The notes: a model not told the origin generated them from the sequence alone. A stretch of DNA of 50,599 nucleotides from Amycolatopsis circi (GCF_003385235.1 NZ_PQIA01000060.1:1-50599), one strand, 5' to 3'; positions 14,798 through 23,121 are shown, numbered from the stretch's first letter. Numbers and translations are program-made.

Positions 14798-16403
14798 AGC
14801 ACAGGTGCTCGAGGGCCAAGCCGGCGAAACGGCCGGTGGTGCGTCGCGGGAGATGGCGGATCTGACGGTCGGCGAACTCCTCGCCGAACCGCCGTCGCCG
14901 GACCGGTCTCCGTTGTTCGCGCAACGGTTCCCGGTGCCGGTCGAGGAGTACGACCGGCTGAAGACCGGCGCGCGGGAGCACGGCGCGGAAGCGCTGGCGC
15001 CCGCGGACGCGCTCGACGTACAGCTCGACGAGGAAGCGGCGGCGGAACTGTCGGAGGAGAATCCGCCGGAGGACGAGATCGCCGAGGGGCTGGCCCCGGC
15101 GGCGTCGGCGAGTTTCGAGGGGATTTCGCAGACCGCGTTCCGGCCGCCGGACTGCACGGTCGCGGTCGGCCCGAAGCAGGTGCTGGCCGCGGTCAACGTG
15201 GACCTGGTCGGGTATGACAAGACCGGCCTGCAACAGTTCCGGTGGGCGAATTTCACCGCCATGTTCAATCCGGTTCTTCCTGCCGGGGCGCAGCTTTTCG
15301 ACCCGAAACTGGCCTATGACCACTACAGCGGCCGGTGGATCGTCTGCGTCGCCGCGCGGCGCGCGAACCCGCAAGGATCGTGGATCATGCTCGGCGTCTC
15401 GCAGACCGGCGACCCCGCGGGCGGGTACTGGATCTGGAGCACCGACGCGACCGCGAACGGTTCCACCGCCACCGGCAACTGGTCGGACTACCCGATGCTG
15501 GGCTTCGACTCCCAGGCGATTTACGTGTCCGCCAACCAATTCGCCTTCGGCGGCGGGTTCGCCTACGCGAAACTGCGGATCTTCAACAAGGCGGAGCTGT
15601 ACAGCGGCGGGCTCGGCGGAGGCCACACCATCCGCTGGTGGGATTTCTGGGACCTGAAGAACCCGGACGGCAGCGGCGCGTTCTCCGTGCAGCCGTGCTG
15701 CCATTTCCAAGGCATAGGCGGGAATCCCCGGGCCTACCTGGTGAACTCGCTGTTCCCGTCGGGGTCGAGCCTCACCCTCTGGACGCTGTCGAACCCGCTG
15801 GGTCTGTGGTCCGGCGGCGCGCCGGCACTCACCTCGACCGCCGTTTCCTGCCGCAGCTACAACCTGCCGCCCGGCGCGGTGCAAAAAGACGGCGGCACCA
15901 CGCGAATCGCCACGAACGACACCCGGCTGCTCAACGCGGTTTTCCAAGCGGCAGGCCGAACGCAGCGCTTGTGGACGACGCACACGTCCGCGTACAGCTG
16001 GCCCGGCGACAGCGAGGCGCGTTCAGTGGTGCAGTGGTACGAAATCGACGTGCCCAGCCACTCGATCACGCAACAAGGAGCGTTCGGCGCGCCCAGCAAG
16101 CACTACTTCTTCCCGGCCGTCCAGACCGACATTTCGCGCAACGCCCACGTAGCGTTCGGCCGGTCCGCGGACGACGAGTACGGCCACTTCCGCCAGACCG
16201 GCCGCCTCGCCACCGACCCTCCCGGCACGTTGCAGGGCAGCGCGTCGGTGATCGCCGGGCAAAGCGCCTACACCGGCGGCAGATGGGGCGACTACTTCGG
16301 CATCGGCCGGGACCCGTCGGATTCCCGGACCGTGTGGAGCTACGGCGAATACGCCGGCGCGGGCAACACCTGGCGGACGCGCCTCAACGCGGCGAAGTAC
16401 TGA
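14778..16403 (+). CDS. Large protein with a beta-propeller-like body, function unknown
   Basis: A 541-aa protein. The N-terminal about 110 residues are acidic and include FPVPVEEYDRLKTGAREH, shared with the preceding gene. The body begins SFEGISQTAFRPPDCTVAVG and contains LFDPKLAYDHYSGRWI, WSDYPMLGFDSQAIYVSANQ and CCHFQGIGGNPRAYLVNS. This pattern resembles secreted repeat proteins with PPD...GxVGP and FDP...YD...GRW motifs in other bacteria, probably a beta-propeller. No signal peptide is visible, which is odd for that group. GTG 14778 is used here; ATG 14790 is the alternative. The function is unknown. Confidence 0.72.
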   Translation: MITVMPEAQVLEGQAGETAGGASREMADLTVGELLAEPPSPDRSPLFAQRFPVPVEEYDRLKTGAREHGAEALAPADALDVQLDEEAAAELSEENPPEDEIAEGLAPAASASFEGISQTAFRPPDCTVAVGPKQVLAAVNVDLVGYDKTGLQQFRWANFTAMFNPVLPAGAQLFDPKLAYDHYSGRWIVCVAARRANPQGSWIMLGVSQTGDPAGGYWIWSTDATANGSTATGNWSDYPMLGFDSQAIYVSANQFAFGGGFAYAKLRIFNKAELYSGGLGGGHTIRWWDFWDLKNPDGSGAFSVQPCCHFQGIGGNPRAYLVNSLFPSGSSLTLWTLSNPLGLWSGGAPALTSTAVSCRSYNLPPGAVQKDGGTTRIATNDTRLLNAVFQAAGRTQRLWTTHTSAYSWPGDSEARSVVQWYEIDVPSHSITQQGAFGAPSKHYFFPAVQTDISRNAHVAFGRSADDEYGHFRQTGRLATDPPGTLQGSASVIAGQSAYTGGRWGDYFGIGRDPSDSRTVWSYGEYAGAGNTWRTRLNAAKY

Positions 16404-16420
16404 CGAGCAGGGAGGGTGTC

Positions 16421-16654
16421 ATGAACACTGCACAAAAGCTTCGCATCGCGGCCGAGGCCGGGATCGCCGCGCTCAGCGCTGTCGCGTTGGTGCTGACGTT
16501 GACTGTTCCGGACTGGATCGAGCTTGCGACCGGCGCTTCCCCGGACAGCGGGGGAGGAGAGGCTGAGTGGCTGCTGACGGGTGTTGCTTGCGTGGCGACG
16601 GTCTTGTTCGCGGGGTTGGCTGCGTGGGAGTGGCGGCGTTTGCGGACGGTCTGA
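16421..16654 (+). CDS. Small two-TM membrane protein
   Basis: A 77-aa protein with two transmembrane segments (AGIAALSAVALVLTLTV and WLLTGVACVATVLFAGLAAW) joined by an acidic loop, and a short basic C-terminus. ATG 16421 follows GGAGGG, 17 nt after the large protein's stop, so it is third in the operon. Small proteins of this layout are common next to actinobacterial envelope genes, but no role is established. Confidence 0.75.
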   Translation: MNTAQKLRIAAEAGIAALSAVALVLTLTVPDWIELATGASPDSGGGEAEWLLTGVACVATVLFAGLAAWEWRRLRTV

Positions 16655-16673
16655 GTGGCTGGCGGAGTTCGCG

Positions 16674-16728
16674 GTCCGTGAGGGGAACCCTGAAGGACTC
16701 TGATTCCCTCAGGGTTCCCCTCACGGAC
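16674..16728. terminator. Bidirectional hairpin, family A copy 3
   Basis: Arms 16674-16697 and 16705-16728 are nearly identical to copy 1, with one internal mismatch. It lies between the convergent 16421-16654 gene and the FAD reductase gene. Confidence 0.83.
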
Positions 16729-16756
16729 TTTCGGCCGCACCCCGCGCGGACGGAAA

Positions 16757-17959
16757 TCAGGCGAGGTCCTCCAGCGGAACCTCGGGGTCGGCCAGCCGCT
16801 CCGGGTCGACCGAGGCACGGGAAAGGATGAGCGCCTTGATCGGGTCCGTGACGTCCCAGACGTTGACGTTCATCCCGGCCAGCACGCGGTTTTCCTTGAG
16901 CCAGAAGGCGATGAACTCGCGCCCGGCCACGTCGCCGCGGAAGACGACGCGGTCGTGGCCCTCGATGGTGCCGAGGTATTCCATGCCGAGGTCGTACTGG
17001 TCGGTGAAGAAGTACGGCAGCTCGTCGTACGACTCCTCCTTGCCGAGCATCCCGGACGCGGCCACGGCGGGCTGGTTGAGCGCGTTCGCCCAGTGCTCGA
17101 CGCGCAGGTGCTTGCCCAGGAACGGGTGGTAGGCGTTCGCGACGTCGCCCGCGGCGAAGATGTCCGGGTCGCTCGTGCGCAGGCTCGCGTCGGTCACCAC
17201 GCCGTTGTCGACGCGGAGGCCGGCCGCCTCCGCCAGTTCGACGTTCGGCTTCGCGCCGATCCCGGCCAGGACGGCGTCCGCCTCGAGGACGCTGCCGTCG
17301 CTGAGGCGGATCCGCTTGCTCTGGCCGCCGTTGGAGATGTGCTCGACCTGGACGCCCAGCCGCAGGTCGACGCCGTGCGCGCGGTGCAGGTCGGCGAAGA
17401 CCGGGGCGACCTCCGGGCCGAGCGCGGTGATCAGCGGCAGGTCCAGCGCCTCGACGACGGTGACCTCCACCCCGGCCCGGCGCGCGGCGGCGGTCGCTTC
17501 GAGCCCGATCCAGCCGCCGCCGACGACCACCAGCTTGGCCGCGGTGCCGAACAGCTCCTTGAGCCGGTCGGAGTCCTCGATCCGGCGCAGGTAGTGGATC
17601 CCCGCGGTGTCCGGCAGCGCGCGCGGGCTCGCGCCGGTGGCCAGCAGCAGCTTGTCGTAGCCGAGGCTGGAGCCGTCGTCGAGCGTCACCTGCTTCTCGT
17701 CCCGCACGATGGCCGTCGCCTTGACGCCTTGGCGCAGCTCGACGTTCTTCTCGGCGTACCACGCGGCGTCGTGCACCTGGAAGCTCTCGGCCTCCGCGTT
17801 GCCCGCGAGGTAGTCCTTCGACAGCGGCGGACGCTCGTAGGGCAGGTGCCGCTCGTCGCCGACGATGGTGATTTTCCCGTCGAAACCCTTGTCGCGCAAC
17901 GCTTCCGCGGCTTTGGCTCCGGCCAGCCCGGCTCCGATGATGACGAACGACGAGGTCAC
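16757..17959 (-). CDS. NAD(P)H:ferredoxin/rubredoxin reductase-like FAD oxidoreductase
   Basis: A 400-aa two-dinucleotide-binding flavoprotein. FVIIGAGLAGAKAAE at the N-terminus binds FAD. PYERPPLSKDYL and LLLATGASPRALP are typical of the ferredoxin/putidaredoxin reductase family. VVVGGGWIGLEATAAAR near residue 150 binds NAD(P)H, and DIFAAGDVA near residue 280 closes the FAD site. It ends with a reductase C-terminal domain. Members pass electrons from NAD(P)H to a ferredoxin serving a P450 or oxygenase; neither partner is adjacent here. GTG 17959 has AAGGAG upstream; a longer in-frame start at 17995 lacks one. Confidence 0.9.
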   Translation of the reverse strand: MTSSFVIIGAGLAGAKAAEALRDKGFDGKITIVGDERHLPYERPPLSKDYLAGNAEAESFQVHDAAWYAEKNVELRQGVKATAIVRDEKQVTLDDGSSLGYDKLLLATGASPRALPDTAGIHYLRRIEDSDRLKELFGTAAKLVVVGGGWIGLEATAAARRAGVEVTVVEALDLPLITALGPEVAPVFADLHRAHGVDLRLGVQVEHISNGGQSKRIRLSDGSVLEADAVLAGIGAKPNVELAEAAGLRVDNGVVTDASLRTSDPDIFAAGDVANAYHPFLGKHLRVEHWANALNQPAVAASGMLGKEESYDELPYFFTDQYDLGMEYLGTIEGHDRVVFRGDVAGREFIAFWLKENRVLAGMNVNVWDVTDPIKALILSRASVDPERLADPEVPLEDLA

Positions 17960-18055
17960 GGACGAACTCCTTCGATGCGGGGACGACGGGAGCACTTATA
18001 TCGCTAGCGAAGTTTGGTCTTATTCGGCTGCTCGGTCAAGTCGCCCTGATCAGAG

Positions 18056-18081
18056 GTACCCCATTGAGACTGCGCCTACCC
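18056..18081 (-). promoter_or_regulatory. Weak sigma-B-like promoter candidate for the FAD reductase
   Basis: On the minus strand GGGT (18078-18081), 16 nt, GGGTAC (18056-18061), about 97 nt before the start codon. The fit is acceptable but the distance is long. Confidence 0.2.
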
Positions 18082-18099
18082 CGGAAGGTGTTACCTCGC

Positions 18100-18642
18100 T
18101 CAGCCGTACCCGCCGCCGGTGTAGCCGCCCCCGCTGTACCCGCCGGTGCTCGACGGCGCGGAACCGCTGGACGTCGCCGGGCCGGCGGGCGCGGCGGCGT
18201 TGGTGATCGCGACGCCGCCCGGCGAGACCATCCACCACAGCCCGCCGCTGAGGTTCAGGCCCTGCCCGTTGGTCTGCCCGGCGGAGTGGTCGCCGATGTA
18301 CCGGTACAGCGGATGGCCGTCGAAAGTTTCCTGTTTGGACCCGTCCGGCCGGGTGATCGAGCCCAGCGTGCCGCCCTGCGCCGGTCCGGTGAGCTGGGTG
18401 CCCGCCGCGACCGGGGGCCAGTAGCTCGCGCAGCTCGCGGTGCAGGTGGACTGGCCGTCGTGGTCCGCGGCGAACAGGTAGATCGTGTCGCCTTTGTTGT
18501 CGGTCAAATGCGTCGGCGCGGCGGGCGGTGCGGCTGTGCTCCCGCTGTTGCCGCCACCGCACGCGGCGGCGAACAAACCTGCCGCGGCCAGTGCAGCCGC
18601 CAGCCCGAAAGTTCGTGGGGTTGCCCGAATGTGGACCTTCAT
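18100..18642 (-). CDS. Lipoprotein with two COG4315/Lipoprotein_15 repeats
   Basis: A 180-aa lipoprotein. The signal peptide ends with the lipobox LFAAAC at about residue 28, followed by a Gly/Ser linker. Two repeats of the secreted-repeat family follow: DTIYLFAADHDGQSTCTASC, then TFDGHPLYRYIGDHSAGQTN with GLWWMVSPGG. The tail is Gly/Tyr-rich (GGYSGGGYTGGGYG). The family is widespread in actinobacteria, has no established activity and is sometimes linked to metal or haem-related surface functions. ATG 18642 is preferred for its GGAGG spacing; MEAGMK (18654) is possible. It is divergent from the DoxX gene. Confidence 0.88.
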   Translation of the reverse strand: MKVHIRATPRTFGLAAALAAAGLFAAACGGGNSGSTAAPPAAPTHLTDNKGDTIYLFAADHDGQSTCTASCASYWPPVAAGTQLTGPAQGGTLGSITRPDGSKQETFDGHPLYRYIGDHSAGQTNGQGLNLSGGLWWMVSPGGVAITNAAAPAGPATSSGSAPSSTGGYSGGGYTGGGYG

Positions 18643-18765
18643 CCCAGCCTCCAACCGTGCGTGGGTGTTGCCCTTCCTTCGACACGCGGCTGGCGCCGGA
18701 ACGGTTCAGCCCGATTTAGCGAGCGTCACAGCATCTGGACGGAAGCAAGCCCGGCACGTACGGTA

Positions 18766-18784
18766 CGGCAAGCCTAACCTTAGT
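18766..18784. promoter_or_regulatory. Possible iron-box (IdeR/DtxR-like) upstream of doxX
   Basis: On the minus strand the site reads TAAGGTTAGGCTTGCC. The core AGGTTAGGCT agrees with the actinobacterial iron-box consensus, but the right half is poor. It lies 20-38 nt before ATG 18804. Confidence 0.25.
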
Positions 18785-18803
18785 AACTCTCCGAGGAGGA
18801 CCC

Positions 18804-19247
18804 ATGCCAGAGCGTGTGCTCGACCGGGCCGTCCCGTACGTGCTCGGCCTGTTCCGGATCGTCGTCGGGCTGCTGTTCGCGGCCCACGGCGCGGCGGCGC
18901 TGTTCGGGATTTTCGGCGGCGGCCCGAACGGCGGAACCGTCGAGGCAGGCGGGTGGCCGTCCTGGTACGCGGCGGTGATCCAGCTCGTCGGCGGCCTCTT
19001 GGTGGTCCTCGGTGCGGGCACCCGGATCGCGGTGCTGCTCGCGTCGGGCTCGATGGCGTACGCCTACTTCGTCGTCCACCAGCCGGACGGCCTGCTGCCG
19101 CTGCAGAACCACGGCGAGTCCGCGGCGATGTTCTGCTGGGCTTTCCTGTTGCTGGTCTTCACCGGGCCGGGCGCGCTGGCGGTTGATGCGTTGTTCCGGA
19201 AGGGGGCAGACGAGGCTCGCGGCGCGCGACCGCTGGGTGTCGTGTAG
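18804..19247 (+). CDS. DoxX-family membrane protein
   Basis: A 147-aa four-helix membrane protein of the DoxX family (FRIVVGLLFAAHGAAALFG, IQLVGGLLVVLGAGTRIA, MFCWAFLLLVFTGPGAL). DoxX-like proteins are associated with oxidoreductase complexes and thiol or oxidative stress. The HHGE-type residues near LQNHGESAAMF are present. ATG 18804 has GAGGAGG at 5 nt. It is apparently monocistronic and divergent from the lipoprotein gene. Confidence 0.88.
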   Translation: MPERVLDRAVPYVLGLFRIVVGLLFAAHGAAALFGIFGGGPNGGTVEAGGWPSWYAAVIQLVGGLLVVLGAGTRIAVLLASGSMAYAYFVVHQPDGLLPLQNHGESAAMFCWAFLLLVFTGPGALAVDALFRKGADEARGARPLGVV

Positions 19248-19375
19248 TCCCAGCGTGCGGCTAGGGCGGACGCCGGGACCCGTTCAGCTCAGTCGCCGGG
19301 GAAGACGATCCTGGTCGATGTCGCCAGACCGACGAGCGCCGGAAGAGGACGGCGACGGGGGTCGCGTGCGGTGGG

Positions 19376-20254
19376 TCAAGACTTCCCGTCGACATCCGCG
19401 TAGAAGGAGCGGAGGGCGGCCGCGAGCTGGGCGGGGGCTTCCATCGCCACGTAGTGGCCGATCCTTTCGATGTGCACCGCGGTCACGTTGGCGGCGACCT
19501 GCCGCAACGTCGCAGGGGTGAAGTCCAGCGAGCGGCCCGCGACCGCGAGCACGGGCATCTCCAGCTTCCGGGCCGCGAGTTCGCGGAGTTCTTCGCCGTC
19601 GGAGAGCAGGGACCGATACAGGCCGGCGGCGCCGAGAAACGCGCCGGGCCGGGCGTAGGAGCGGACGAGTTCGTCGACGTCGGTGTCGGCGAACGCGTCG
19701 GGGCTCGCGGTCAGGGAGGGGATGGCGTAGTCGGCGAGGAACGCGCGCTCGCGTCCGGCGAGGAGCATTTCCGGGATGCCGGGGGCCGCGAGGACTCCGA
19801 TGTGCCAGGCGCCGCCGCGGGTGACGTCGGCGAGCATCTCGGCGCCGAATCCCGGGAGCCCGGTCTCGATCCCGGTGTAGCTGCGGACGAGTTCGGGGCG
19901 GCCGGCGGCGACGCGGAACGTCGTGGGGCCGCTGATGTCCTGGCCGGTGAGGTGGACGGGACCGACGTCCAGGCAGGCGATCAGGTCGCTGAGGTCTTTC
20001 GCCGCGGTCGCGCTGTCGTGCTCGGGCGCGGCGGTGGCGGAGTCGCCGAATCCGCGCAGGTCGACGGCGAAGACCCGGTGCTGCTCGCTCAACAGGGGGA
20101 TCAGCTTGCGGAAGACCCACCAGCTCTCCGGGAAGCCGTGCACCAGCAGGACGGGAGACCCGGCGGTGCCGGCGGCCACGTAGTGCAGCTCGGTGCCGTT
20201 GAGGCTGACCCGGTGGTGATCGACACCGGGGATGGTGGCGGCGAGGCGATTCAT
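19376..20254 (-). CDS. Alpha/beta hydrolase, epoxide hydrolase/dehalogenase type
   Basis: A 292-aa alpha/beta hydrolase. The oxyanion region is LLVHGFPESWWVF. The nucleophile elbow LTGQDISGPTTF carries Asp rather than Ser, as in epoxide hydrolases and haloalkane dehalogenases. The catalytic His is in RIGHYVAMEAP near the C-terminus. It should therefore act on a small epoxide or halide rather than an ester, which is a family-level inference. ATG 20254 has GAGGGA; an in-frame TTG at 20278 lies inside the MarR operator and is rejected. It is divergently transcribed from the MarR gene and probably repressed by it. Confidence 0.87.
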   Translation of the reverse strand: MNRLAATIPGVDHHRVSLNGTELHYVAAGTAGSPVLLVHGFPESWWVFRKLIPLLSEQHRVFAVDLRGFGDSATAAPEHDSATAAKDLSDLIACLDVGPVHLTGQDISGPTTFRVAAGRPELVRSYTGIETGLPGFGAEMLADVTRGGAWHIGVLAAPGIPEMLLAGRERAFLADYAIPSLTASPDAFADTDVDELVRSYARPGAFLGAAGLYRSLLSDGEELRELAARKLEMPVLAVAGRSLDFTPATLRQVAANVTAVHIERIGHYVAMEAPAQLAAALRSFYADVDGKS

Positions 20255-20271
20255 GAGGTCCCTCAAGTCGA

Positions 20272-20290
20272 TAGACAAGTTACTTGTCTA
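20272..20290. promoter_or_regulatory. Perfect palindromic operator O1 (MarR)
   Basis: A 19-bp perfect palindrome TAGACAAGTTACTTGTCTA, 17 nt upstream of the hydrolase start. It is identical in arms to O2, with a 30-bp centre-to-centre distance, about three helical turns. Confidence 0.8.
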
Positions 20291-20301
20291 ACCTTAGGCG
20301 G

Positions 20302-20320
20302 TAGACAAGTAACTTGTCTA
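20302..20320. promoter_or_regulatory. Perfect palindromic operator O2 (MarR)
   Basis: A second copy, TAGACAAGTAACTTGTCTA, 16 nt upstream of the MarR start codon. It is extended by a G/C pair on each side. It probably mediates autoregulation. Confidence 0.8.
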
Positions 20321-20336
20321 CCTTGGCGGGTCTCGT

Positions 20337-20804
20337 ATGATCGCCCTCATGGCGCAGTCCAGCGGGGCCGAGCTAGCGCTTCTGCTGCTCGGCGGGTTCC
20401 ACTCCATGGTCGACGAGGTGAACGCGGAACTCGCGAAGCGCGGCCACGACGGGGTCCGCCCGGTGCACGAGTTCGCCCTGCGCGCCGTGGACGCGGGCGC
20501 GGACACCGCCTCCGAACTCGGTCGCCGGCTGTCGGTCACCAAGCAGGCCGCCGCGCAGACCATCGCCGTGCTGGAGGGGTTCGGCTATGTCGACCGTGAG
20601 CCCGACCCCGGCGACGCACGCCGCAAGCGCGTGCGGGTCACCCCGCGCGGCCGCGAGCTGATGACCGTCGGCGGTGCGCTGTTCGACGACGTCCGCAGCC
20701 GCTGGGCAGCCCAAATCGGACCTGAACAGCTCGAAATCCTGGAAACCCTCCTGGCCCAGCTCGTCGAGCGCCGCTCGTTCACTGCCGAGGACCTGCGGGA
20801 CTGA
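20337..20804 (+). CDS. MarR-family transcriptional regulator
   Basis: A 155-aa winged-helix regulator. The recognition helix region is ASELGRRLSVTKQAAAQTIA. The wing reads VDREPDPGDARRKRVRVTPR, typical of MarR. N- and C-terminal helices form the dimer interface. ATG 20337 is used; ATG 20349 is also possible. The two perfect palindromes between this gene and the divergent hydrolase are its likely operators. The ligand may be the hydrolase substrate. Confidence 0.9.
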   Translation: MIALMAQSSGAELALLLLGGFHSMVDEVNAELAKRGHDGVRPVHEFALRAVDAGADTASELGRRLSVTKQAAAQTIAVLEGFGYVDREPDPGDARRKRVRVTPRGRELMTVGGALFDDVRSRWAAQIGPEQLEILETLLAQLVERRSFTAEDLRD

Positions 20805-20866
20805 TCTCGCGAAGCCCGCTCAGTCCCCGCCTCGGCCCATCGGCGGGTCGCCGTCGCCATGATCGA

Positions 20867-20905
20867 CCCGCACTTGGATCTGAGCGCAGGCGATCCAAGT
20901 GCGGG
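20867..20905. terminator. Hairpin between convergent marR and bioF
   Basis: A perfect 14-bp inverted repeat CCCGCACTTGGATC (20867-20880) with 20892-20905 and an 11-nt loop. It is unrelated to families A and B. Confidence 0.7.
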
Positions 20906-20917
20906 GCGAGGAATCGG

Positions 20918-22063
20918 TCAGACGATGCTCGCGGCACGCGACCATTGGGCAGCGAGCCGCGCCGCGTCCTGAGCGCGGTCCAGGTCAACCCCAGCGCGAG
21001 CGACTAGCCGCAGCCGCGAAACACCGTCCGGGACGCTCGGCGGTCGGAAGCAGCCGACGACGATGTCCTGTTCGTACAACAGGTTCGCGGCAGCGACGGC
21101 CTGCTCCGGCGAGTCAGCGGGAATCGACTGCACCGCGCCCGGTGCCCGCGAAACCCCTGCGGCGTCGGCGATCGCGGCCGCGGCACGGTGCAGGTTCTCG
21201 ACCCGTGAAGGCTCGGCCGCGATGATCCGGCAAGCCTCCGCCGCACTGGCCGCCGCGGCGGGGGCGAGACCGGTGTCGAAGATGAACGTCCGCGCGGTGT
21301 TGACCAGGTGTTCGCGCAGCAGCGGCGATCCCAGCACCGCACCGCCCTGTGCGCCCAAGGCTTTCGACAAGGTGGCGGTCACCGCGACGTGCGGCGCGCC
21401 CGCGAGATCGGCCGCGTGCACCGCGCCCCGGCCGTTGCCCGCGACGCCGATGCCGTGTGCCTCGTCCACCACCAGGAAAGCGCCGTATTCAGCGCACAAT
21501 GCCGCGGTGCGAACAAGATCCGTCGCATCCCCGAGCACCGAATAGATCGACTCGACCACCACGATCGCCCGTTCCTGCGACCGGTCGCGCAGCAGTTGCG
21601 CGAGCGCGTCCAGGTCGCCGTGCGGGCAGATCGCGACAGGGGAGCGGGACAGCCGCGCGCCGTCGATCAGCGACGCGTGGATGTGCGCGTCGGTGATCAG
21701 CAGCGTGTCCGGCGAACCGAGTGCGGTGATGACGCCGATGTTCGCCGTGTAGCCACTGGAAAACCCGAGTGCGGCCGGTTGTCCGGTCAATTCCGCCAGT
21801 TCGCGTTCCAGCTCCGTGTGACACGGCGTGGTGCCGGTGACGACTCGCGACGCGCCAGCGCCCACGCCGTATTTCTCGACGGCTTGGACAGCCACTGCGC
21901 GCAGTCGCGGATCGGTGCTGAGGCTCAGATAATCGTTCGACGCTAGGTCCAATGTGGACGATCGCGGATGCCGTCGATCATCGGTCCGCCGGACGAGACC
22001 GGCGACGTGCCGGTCTCGTCCGGCGGCGGTCAGCCAGTCGTGCATCGACACCATGGCGGTCAC
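20918..22063 (-). CDS. bioF: 8-amino-7-oxononanoate synthase (biotin synthesis)
   Basis: A 381-aa PLP-dependent alpha-oxoamine synthase. DLASNDYLSLSTDPRL and GVGAGASRVVTGTTPCHTEL begin the fold. The cofactor contacts are VVDEAHGIGVAGNGRG and the Schiff-base lysine in VTATLSKALGAQGGA. The enzyme condenses pimeloyl-thioester with alanine in biotin synthesis. The start is taken as GTG 22063, overlapping the bioB stop as GTGA; ATG 22054 is equally possible. It is co-transcribed with bioB. bioA and bioD are not in the window. Confidence 0.92.
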   Translation of the reverse strand: MTAMVSMHDWLTAAGRDRHVAGLVRRTDDRRHPRSSTLDLASNDYLSLSTDPRLRAVAVQAVEKYGVGAGASRVVTGTTPCHTELERELAELTGQPAALGFSSGYTANIGVITALGSPDTLLITDAHIHASLIDGARLSRSPVAICPHGDLDALAQLLRDRSQERAIVVVESIYSVLGDATDLVRTAALCAEYGAFLVVDEAHGIGVAGNGRGAVHAADLAGAPHVAVTATLSKALGAQGGAVLGSPLLREHLVNTARTFIFDTGLAPAAAASAAEACRIIAAEPSRVENLHRAAAAIADAAGVSRAPGAVQSIPADSPEQAVAAANLLYEQDIVVGCFRPPSVPDGVSRLRLVARAGVDLDRAQDAARLAAQWSRAASIV

Positions 22064-23121
22064 GCGTTGGGTGCGGCGGCGGTGCCCGCTCCGCGTTCGC
22101 GCAGGGACGGGGCGGAGTGCTCGGCGGCCTGCTGCTGCTCGCCCGCGCCTAGGACCTCGAACCCGGCGTCCGCGATCATCTCCAGGTCGGCCTTCGCGGC
22201 CTGGCCCTCGCTGGTGAGGTAGTCGCCGAGGAACAGCGAGTTCACCACGTGCAGCGCGATCGGCTGCAGCGACCGCAGGTGCATCTCGCGGCCGCCGGCC
22301 ATCCGGACTTCCTTTGTCGGGCAAGCGAATCGTGCCAGCGCGAGGATGCGAAGCGCGCGCAGCGGGTTCAGCTCCCAGGTTCCGGCGAGCGGCGTGCCTT
22401 CGAACGGCATCAGGAAGTTGACCGGGATCGAATCGCTGTCGATGTCGCGCAGCGCGAAGATCGCGTCGATCAGCTCGTCGTCGGTCTCGCCCATGCCGAC
22501 GATCAGGCCGGAGCACGCGGAAAGCCCGGCGGACTTGGCCTTTTCGACGGTGTCGACGCGGTCGTCGTACCCGTGCGTCGTGCAGATCTCGGAGTACCGG
22601 GACTCGCTCGTGTTGAGGTTGTGGTTATAGGCGTCCACGCCGGCTTCGCGCAGCTTCTCGGCCTGACCGTCCTTGAGCAGCCCGAGGCACGCGCACACCT
22701 CCACATCGGAATGCGCGGACTTCACCGCCTCGACGGCTTGCGCGACGCGGTCGACGTCGCGGTCGCTCGGCCCGCGCCCGCTCGCGACCAGGCACACCCG
22801 CGACGCGCCGCCTTGGACGCCCGCGCTCGCCTGGCGCGCGGTTTCCTCGGCGGACAGCCACGAGTACTTGAGGATCTGCGCGGACGACCCGAGCCGCTGC
22901 GAGCAGTACCCGCAGTCCTCGGGGCACAGGCCCGATTTCAGGTTGACGAGGTAGTTGACCTTGACCCGGTTGCCGAAGTGCGCGCGCCGCAGCCGCCCGG
23001 CAGCCGCGACCAGGCCGAGCACGTCCTCGTCCGGCGCTTCCAGCACCGTGCAGGCGTCAGTTCGGTCGAGTACGCCGCCGGCCAGCTGCCGGTCGGCCAG
23101 GTCGTCGAAGGTTTTGAACAC
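22060..23121 (-). CDS. bioB: Biotin synthase (radical SAM)
   Basis: A 353-aa radical SAM enzyme. The [4Fe-4S]-SAM motif is CPEDCGYC near residue 65. The [2Fe-2S] sulphur-donor region includes VCLVASGRGPSDRDVD, ACLGLL, YNHNLNTSE and ACSGLIVGMGET. It inserts sulphur into dethiobiotin. The tail beyond about residue 320 is Gln/Glu/Ala-rich and probably disordered. The start is GTG 23121 with AGGA upstream. The start codon lies inside an imperfect palindrome that may be the operator of the divergent TetR regulator. Confidence 0.95.
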   Translation of the reverse strand: MFKTFDDLADRQLAGGVLDRTDACTVLEAPDEDVLGLVAAAGRLRRAHFGNRVKVNYLVNLKSGLCPEDCGYCSQRLGSSAQILKYSWLSAEETARQASAGVQGGASRVCLVASGRGPSDRDVDRVAQAVEAVKSAHSDVEVCACLGLLKDGQAEKLREAGVDAYNHNLNTSESRYSEICTTHGYDDRVDTVEKAKSAGLSACSGLIVGMGETDDELIDAIFALRDIDSDSIPVNFLMPFEGTPLAGTWELNPLRALRILALARFACPTKEVRMAGGREMHLRSLQPIALHVVNSLFLGDYLTSEGQAAKADLEMIADAGFEVLGAGEQQQAAEHSAPSLRERGAGTAAAPNA

